From: Thermodesulfovibrionales bacterium
Lineage (GTDB): Bacteria > Nitrospirota > Thermodesulfovibrionia > Thermodesulfovibrionales > UBA1546
Length of the DNA: 18,798 bases
Assembly: GCA_030018605.1 (NCBI GenBank)
Contig: JASEHP010000014.1
Location: forward strand, 1-18,798
Direction: 5' to 3'
Within the stretch, counting starts at the first letter, position 1; the number at the start of each line of letters is the position of its first letter. This document shows, piece after piece, positions 14,558 through 18,798 of the stretch. Below the pieces are notes generated by a model. The model was not told where the DNA came from, ran no database searches, and saw nothing but the letters and a program-made list of their open reading frames with translations. A program made the position numbers and the translations under genes.

Positions 14558-14585
14558 GTGACCGCATGGATAATTGTGATATAAT
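14558..14585 (+). promoter_or_regulatory. Extended -10 promoter for the hydrolase-nth-birA genes
   Basis: A perfect TATAAT (14580-14585) is preceded by TG at 14577-14578, forming an extended -10 element. GTGACC (14558-14563) lies 16 nt upstream as a weak -35. Transcription would begin near 14592, about 40 nt before the ATG at 14632, which follows TTGGAGGAGC. Confidence 0.6.
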
Positions 14586-14631
14586 TTTTACAGGAAGCCG
14601 GTTTCATCCTGTCTTATAAATTGGAGGAGCT

Positions 14632-15333
14632 ATGCGGAAAACAGTGTTTGTATTATCGGGTTTTTTGTTATTGATCCCTTTTGCTTTAAATGCCGGAGTA
14701 AAGGAGGCAAAAAATATGATTAAGGATATTCACTGGCTCGGACATGATACGTTTAAGATTACGGGGGAAAAGGTAATCTATACAGACCCCTTCAAGATCA
14801 AAAAGAAAGATAATGCGGATATCATCCTTATAACCCACGAGCATTACGACCATTGCTCGCCCGAAGATGTAAAGAAGGTCCAGGGGCCGAATACTGTGAT
14901 TGTGACTGTTGCAGATTGCGCAAAGAAACTCTCAGGGAAAATAAAAACTATTAAACCCGGCGATAAGATTAACATTGAAGGCATGGAGATCGAGGCGGTG
15001 CCGTCTTATAACACGAACAAACAGTTTCATATAAAAGAAAGAGGATGGGTGGGGTATATATTTAAGGTAAAGGGGCAGAGGATTTACATAGCAGGAGACA
15101 CGGACCACACCCCTGAGATGAAGACATTTAAAAATGTAGATATTGCCCTTCTTCCGGTTTCCGGAACCTATGTAATGACTGCTGACGAGGCTGTAAGGGC
15201 AGCGTTAGATATAAAACCTAAGATTGCAATTCCGATGCATTACGGTTCAATAGTCGGAGACAAGAACGATGCCAAGAAGTTTGCAGACGGGCTCAAAGGG
15301 AAAATTGAAGTGGTTATATTACAAGAAGAATAG
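14632..15333 (+). CDS. Metallo-beta-lactamase-fold hydrolase (UPF0173-like)
   Basis: This 233-residue protein has the metal motif THEHYDH (68-74, HxHxDH), a second metal-ligand motif AGDTDHTPEM and the late His in PMHYG. This pattern matches the small metal-dependent hydrolases of the UPF0173/UlaG-like group, whose substrates are mostly unknown. The first 21 residues form a signal peptide: positive MRK, a hydrophobic run, then ALNA before GVKEA, suggesting export. The upstream ATG has GGAGGAG. Inside the gene, AAGGAGG (14701-14707) stands 8 nt before ATG 14716 (Met29), which would give the canonical cytoplasmic start of the family. It has its own promoter candidate and is 5 nt upstream of nth. 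Substrate is not assigned. Confidence 0.88.
   Translation: MRKTVFVLSGFLLLIPFALNAGVKEAKNMIKDIHWLGHDTFKITGEKVIYTDPFKIKKKDNADIILITHEHYDHCSPEDVKKVQGPNTVIVTVADCAKKLSGKIKTIKPGDKINIEGMEIEAVPSYNTNKQFHIKERGWVGYIFKVKGQRIYIAGDTDHTPEMKTFKNVDIALLPVSGTYVMTADEAVRAALDIKPKIAIPMHYGSIVGDKNDAKKFADGLKGKIEVVILQEE
14701..14718 (+). promoter_or_regulatory. Internal ribosome binding site and alternative start
   Basis: A full AAGGAGG lies 8 nt before the in-frame ATG 14716-14718, within the hydrolase gene. Starting there skips the signal peptide and yields a protein beginning MIKDIHWLGHD, like cytoplasmic family members. It could create a second, unexported form. Confidence 0.45.
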
Positions 15334-15338
15334 CAGCA

Positions 15339-15974
15339 ATGCCTGATGCTAAAAAGATAACAACTCTTTTGCTGAAGAAATATCCGAATCCGAGGACTGC
15401 CCTCAATTTCTCAAACCCGCTTGAACTTCTTGTTGCAACGATTCTTTCGGCGCAATGCACTGACGTAAGGGTGAACGAAGTTACGAAGACGCTTTTCAAA
15501 AAATACAAAAACGTAAAAAATTATGCCGGCGCTGACTTGAATGCTTTTGAGAATGAGATAAGGTCAACGGGATTTTATAAAAACAAGGCTAAGATGATCA
15601 TAGGCTGCTGCCGGAAACTTATAAAGGAATTTAACGGCAGAGTGCCGTCAAGCATTGAAGAGCTTACAACACTTCCAGGGGTTGGAAGGAAAACAGCCAA
15701 TGTTATTATGGGAAGCGCTTTCGGGAAGCAGGCGATTGCTGTTGATACGCATGTGTTGAGGGTTTCCAACAGGCTTGGCATCGCACATTCCAAAAATCCT
15801 GATAAAGTGGAGGAAGAACTTATGAAACAGATACCTGCTAACAGATGGACGGCGTTTAATCTTGCTCTGATACTTCACGGAAGAGAAACCTGCACTGCAA
15901 AAAAACAAAGGTGTGGCGCATGCGTGCTTTATGATGAATGCGGATGGACTGAGAAGAGCAAGGACAGGGTTTAA
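15339..15974 (+). CDS. nth: Endonuclease III (DNA glycosylase/AP lyase)
   Basis: This 211-residue base-excision repair enzyme removes oxidised pyrimidines and cuts at the abasic site. The helix-hairpin-helix LPGVGRKTANVIMG (112-125) contains the catalytic Lys118, and VDTHVLRVSNR holds the catalytic Asp136. The [4Fe-4S] cluster is Cys185-x6-Cys192-x2-Cys195-x5-Cys201, exactly the family spacing. Length equals that of other Nth proteins. The start ATG is 5 nt after the hydrolase stop with only a weak ribosome site, which suggests coupling. Its stop is directly followed by the birA ATG. Confidence 0.97.
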   Translation: MPDAKKITTLLLKKYPNPRTALNFSNPLELLVATILSAQCTDVRVNEVTKTLFKKYKNVKNYAGADLNAFENEIRSTGFYKNKAKMIIGCCRKLIKEFNGRVPSSIEELTTLPGVGRKTANVIMGSAFGKQAIAVDTHVLRVSNRLGIAHSKNPDKVEEELMKQIPANRWTAFNLALILHGRETCTAKKQRCGACVLYDECGWTEKSKDRV

Positions 15975-16940
15975 ATGTTTGACACGATAGTTAGAATGTT
16001 TAAGGAAAAGAGTGATTTTCTCTCAGGGGAGGAGATCAGCAGGGCGCTTGGCATCACAAGGGCAGCAGTCTGGAAAAAGATAAAGGCATTGAGAGAAAAA
16101 GGCTATGTAATTGATGGTTCAACAGCAAAGGGCTACAGGCTTATAAAAACTCCTGAATTCTCAGTTGAAGAAGTGAAAACTCTTGTCAAAGGCAACTTCG
16201 GGAAGGAAATAATTTTTCATAAGAGCATTGACTCTACAAACGCGCTTGCCATGGAGCTTGCTGAAAAAGGGGTTCCTAACGGTACGGTTATAATTGCAGA
16301 CAGGCAGTTAAAAGGCAAAGGTCGGCTCGGAAGAACATGGTTCTCGCCTCCCGAGGGCAATATTTATATGAGCGTAATTGTCAGGCCTGAGATGGAGCCC
16401 AAGGATGCGACCCTTCTTACAATAATGAGCGCGATATCGTGCGCCCGTGCCATAGAGAGTTCAACGGGATTTAAAGCAAAGATAAAATGGCCCAATGACC
16501 TGATGGCATCCGGAAAAAAACTCGGAGGCATACTCACTGAGATGAAATCGGATCAGGACAGGATTATCTTTGCCGTTATCGGCATCGGCATAAATGTAAA
16601 TGCGCGGCTTGACGCATTTCCGCCTGATGTCCGCAGTGTTGCGGCATCGTTAATTGAAGAGCTTGGGGGGCAGAGGCTCTCGAGGACATTAATCGTTGCC
16701 GAGATACTGAAAGAATTAGAATACTGGTTTAAGGTTCTGATGAAAGGCGGCAGAATGCAATTAATCAATGAATGGAAAAAGCTTTCATCAACTCTTGGGA
16801 TGAAGGTTAAGGTTGTTTCCGGAAAAGATACGTTCTCGGGAATCGCAGAAGATATAGATGGCGAGGGAATGCTTATATTGAGGCTGCCGTCAGGCGGGCG
16901 AAAGAAGATAAGCGCAGGCGATGTTACAATGCTGAAATAG
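15975..16940 (+). CDS. birA: Bifunctional biotin ligase / biotin operon repressor
   Basis: This 321-residue protein attaches biotin to carboxyl-carrier proteins and has an N-terminal winged helix that can repress biotin genes. The helix-turn-helix is at about 15-50 (SGEEISRALGITRAAVWKKI). The ligase centre has DSTN (86-89), GKGRLGRTW (114-122, the biotinyl-AMP loop) and KWPNDL (171-176), followed by the small SH3-like C-terminal domain. This is the long, HTH-bearing form. The ATG abuts the nth stop with no gap, so it is translationally coupled. No biotin genes or clear operator are in the window. A convergent hairpin follows. Confidence 0.96.
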   Translation: MFDTIVRMFKEKSDFLSGEEISRALGITRAAVWKKIKALREKGYVIDGSTAKGYRLIKTPEFSVEEVKTLVKGNFGKEIIFHKSIDSTNALAMELAEKGVPNGTVIIADRQLKGKGRLGRTWFSPPEGNIYMSVIVRPEMEPKDATLLTIMSAISCARAIESSTGFKAKIKWPNDLMASGKKLGGILTEMKSDQDRIIFAVIGIGINVNARLDAFPPDVRSVAASLIEELGGQRLSRTLIVAEILKELEYWFKVLMKGGRMQLINEWKKLSSTLGMKVKVVSGKDTFSGIAEDIDGEGMLILRLPSGGRKKISAGDVTMLK

Positions 16941-16950
16941 TTTTATCAAT

Positions 16951-16995
16951 AACCCCCTAATCCCCCCTTAAGCTAAGGGGGGACAAAGAGGGGTT
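16951..16995. terminator. Convergent two-way hairpin between birA and the HD-GYP gene
   Basis: A 9-bp perfect stem (16962-16970 with 16974-16982, CCCCCCTTA/TAAGGGGGG) with a 3-nt loop is nested in an outer AACCCC/GGGGTT pair (16951-16956 with 16990-16995). It lies between the ends of birA (plus) and the response regulator (minus) and could stop both. U-tracts are short on either side. The C-rich/G-rich pattern resembles dispersed intergenic repeats, but only one copy is here. Confidence 0.7.
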
Positions 16996-16999
16996 AAAT

Positions 17000-18091
17000 T
17001 TAGTCTTTGAAGGTATTGTATATCTCGTCAAAGACCGGAGCGACTTCGGTAAACGCCTTTAGTATTTTGGGGTCGAAGTGTTCAGGCATGGTCCTGCCGT
17101 CGCCTTCGGTGATTATCTTAAAGGTTTTCTCATGCGTGAAACCTTTTTTGTACGGCCTGTTGGTGCGCAGAGCATCATACTGATCAACAAGCAGGACAAT
17201 CCTGTTTTCAATGGATATTTCTTCTCCCTTTAAACCTCTCGGATACCCTTTGCCATCCCATCTTTCATGATGGTTTAATGCAATAGACGCAGCTGTCTTG
17301 ATCATCGGATAGTTTGAACCTGCGAGCACTTTTTCTCCTAGAGTCGTATGTTTCTTCATGATTTCAAATTCCTCGGTGGTGAGAGCCCCCGGTTTTAAGA
17401 GGATGTTGTCGGATATTCCTATCTTGCCTATATCATGCATGGAACTTGTATATGTAATTGTTTCTATGAACTCAGCAGGCATCTCAAGGGCTTCTGCCAT
17501 TTTATTTGAGTAAAGGCCTATCCGCGAGATGTGCGTCCCGGTATCCGTGTCCCTGTATTCCGCCACTGTTGTCAGACGCGTGATAAGCTCGCTGGTCATG
17601 TTTCTGACCATAATAAGCGCATCTGCGAGTTCCTTTGTTCTCTTTTGAACTGTATCCTCAAGCATCTTCTTATTCTCAAGCATCTTTTTGTAGTTCTTCT
17701 CCATTTGCAGAAGTCCGTTATACTTAATTGCCTTTTCTATTGAATGGATGAGATATTCAGGCTTATAAGGTTTGATTATGAAATCAAATGCGCCGTTTTT
17801 TATCGCTGCAACTACCGCATCTATTTCTGCGTATGCAGTCATCATGATTACAGGGATATCTTTATTGGTTTCACGGATTTTTCCAAGAAATTCAATCCCC
17901 GACATTACAGGCATCTTTATATCTGTTAAAACAACATCGAAGTTGTTTTTAAGGAACATATCAATAGCATCGCCGCCATTTGAGCATGGTGAAATGGAAT
18001 ATCCATACTCTTTTAACAGCACTGAAACAGCTTCAAGGACATATTGGTCATCGTCAACAATGAGGATAGAACCTTCATTTATCTCTGTCAT
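17000..18091 (-). CDS. REC-HD-GYP response regulator (c-di-GMP phosphodiesterase type)
   Basis: This 363-residue two-domain regulator has an intact receiver: acidic DDD (13-15), phosphoacceptor Asp57 in LTDIKMP, Thr85 and Lys107 in IIKPYKP. A coiled-coil linker follows (about 125-160). The HD-GYP output domain has HDIGK (219-223), HHERWDGKGYP (274-284) with the GYP triad at 282-284, and DQYDALRTNRPYKK. HD-GYP proteins of this kind hydrolyse cyclic di-GMP, and all core metal residues I can see are kept. The ATG follows GGGAGG at 10 nt. The start overlaps the stop of the upstream transposase frame as ATGA. No partner histidine kinase is in the window. It may have lain in the interrupted upstream region. 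Confidence 0.94.
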   Translation of the reverse strand: MTEINEGSILIVDDDQYVLEAVSVLLKEYGYSISPCSNGGDAIDMFLKNNFDVVLTDIKMPVMSGIEFLGKIRETNKDIPVIMMTAYAEIDAVVAAIKNGAFDFIIKPYKPEYLIHSIEKAIKYNGLLQMEKNYKKMLENKKMLEDTVQKRTKELADALIMVRNMTSELITRLTTVAEYRDTDTGTHISRIGLYSNKMAEALEMPAEFIETITYTSSMHDIGKIGISDNILLKPGALTTEEFEIMKKHTTLGEKVLAGSNYPMIKTAASIALNHHERWDGKGYPRGLKGEEISIENRIVLLVDQYDALRTNRPYKKGFTHEKTFKIITEGDGRTMPEHFDPKILKAFTEVAPVFDEIYNTFKD

Positions 18092-18798
18092 CGATCCAAA
18101 ACCTCCCTTATCTTTTTTGCCTCTTCGTAAACACCTCTGCTCTTCAACTCATAGCTGTAGTCTATCACGAACAGGCAGAAGATAATAGAACATGTATAAG
18201 TTCCATACAAATGCGACATACCTCCTTTTTTGATGAGATAGTCAACAGGTGTCATTTTATCCAGAGACTTATGAATTCTCTTTGTGAGATAAAAGACCAT
18301 ATATTCTGCAAGACTCTGGTGAAATAGAGGTTTATCATGGATAATGTCCAGATTGTTATCGATAAATTCCTCCTGAATGGTTCTGTTGTATCGCTCAATG
18401 ATGCTATTGATCTTAGGGCACCTCGGATAGATAAACAGATGGGGAATGTCTGCTTTTTGCAGCGTCTTATCGAATTCTCCAAGATTCTCTGAACCGTTGT
18501 CTGTCTGCCAGTCCTTGATCTGCAGGGGGTAAAATGCACGGAACCGCTCATAAAAATCCTTCATGTTCTTGCTAGTTAGGCGCTTGTAGTTAAGCGTTAA
18601 GGCAAACTTCAGTTTTGCATCAATGGCATTGTAGAAGTAGTCCTTGACCCCGTCCGTTACCCGCTCTACCGTGTCTGCTATTATATGGCCAAAGTCCTCA
18701 TGCCGGGGAGAACGTCTTGCCCTGAGACGTTTCTGCTTTATTGGTGTTTTTCTGCCGGGGTCATGGTATACCCTTCCGGTCTTCTGGTAGAAGAGTTT
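18088..18798 (-). CDS. DDE transposase / integrase core, IS481-like, 5' part outside the window
   Basis: The frame is open from the window's last base to the TGA at 18088 (236 codons visible), so the N-terminus with its DNA-binding domain lies beyond 18798. An rve-type catalytic core is visible: the first Asp in HIIADTVERV (ADT at about 18673-18681), the second in TDNGSEN, and the Glu in IIERYNRT, with 34 residues between the second Asp and the Glu. The segment TPVDYLIKKGGMSH is typical of the C-terminal end of such transposases. About 30 further residues follow, ending YELKSRGVYEEAKKIREVLDR-like sequence, which is unusual and may derive from an interrupted host gene. The stop overlaps the HD-GYP start (ATGA). 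Terminal inverted repeats were not identified, and the far end is missing. Confidence 0.88.
   Translation of the reverse strand, partial: KLFYQKTGRVYHDPGRKTPIKQKRLRARRSPRHEDFGHIIADTVERVTDGVKDYFYNAIDAKLKFALTLNYKRLTSKNMKDFYERFRAFYPLQIKDWQTDNGSENLGEFDKTLQKADIPHLFIYPRCPKINSIIERYNRTIQEEFIDNNLDIIHDKPLFHQSLAEYMVFYLTKRIHKSLDKMTPVDYLIKKGGMSHLYGTYTCSIIFCLFVIDYSYELKSRGVYEEAKKIREVLDR

Overview
This window comes from a mesophilic-looking anaerobic bacterium that carries the core of dissimilatory sulfur metabolism. The gene set adk-sat-aprBA-qmoABC-hppA, moderate GC content and pyrimidine-rich intergenic palindromes fit an uncultured Nitrospirota (Thermodesulfovibrionia-like) lineage. That placement is inference: no rRNA or ribosomal marker is present, and a deltaproteobacterial-type sulfate reducer cannot be excluded.

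Region 1 (63-12000, all minus strand) is the sulfate-activation and APS-reduction island. In transcription order it has adk (adenylate kinase), sat (ATP sulfurylase), aprB and aprA (APS reductase), qmoA, qmoB and qmoC (the quinone-interacting complex that exchanges electrons between menaquinol and AprBA) and hppA (a membrane pyrophosphatase with the K+-independent, H+-pumping signature). Sat makes APS and PPi from sulfate and ATP, AprBA makes sulfite and AMP, QmoABC supplies electrons, HppA can recover energy from PPi, and Adk returns AMP to ADP. So both by-products, PPi and AMP, are dealt with by genes in the same collinear run. Hairpins and palindromic repeats sit in the sat-aprB gap, the aprA-qmoA gap and just upstream of hppA. 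A strong candidate promoter precedes adk, another precedes hppA, and a strong hairpin terminator follows hppA.

Region 2 (12033-13077, minus) is a short operon of an uncharacterised 110-residue protein and rdgB/HAM1 (ITP/XTP pyrophosphatase), read from a divergent promoter region.

Region 3 (13092-16940, plus) begins with a pseudo-receiver/PilZ protein whose gene overlaps a glycerophosphodiester phosphodiesterase gene by 23 nt. After a hairpin and an extended -10 promoter come a metallo-beta-lactamase-fold hydrolase with two plausible translation starts (secreted and cytoplasmic), nth (endonuclease III) and birA (biotin ligase/repressor), tightly packed.

Region 4 (16951-18798, minus) lies beyond a convergent hairpin. 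It holds a REC-HD-GYP response regulator (c-di-GMP phosphodiesterase type), whose start codon overlaps the stop codon of a DDE transposase (IS481-like, cut by the window edge). The transposase frame stays open to the last base of the window.

I found no CRISPR array, tRNA, rRNA or recognisable defence system, and no wholly new multi-gene system. The most notable features are the metabolically closed sulfate-activation cluster, the dual-start hydrolase, the degenerate receiver-PilZ protein and the transposase/regulator junction.
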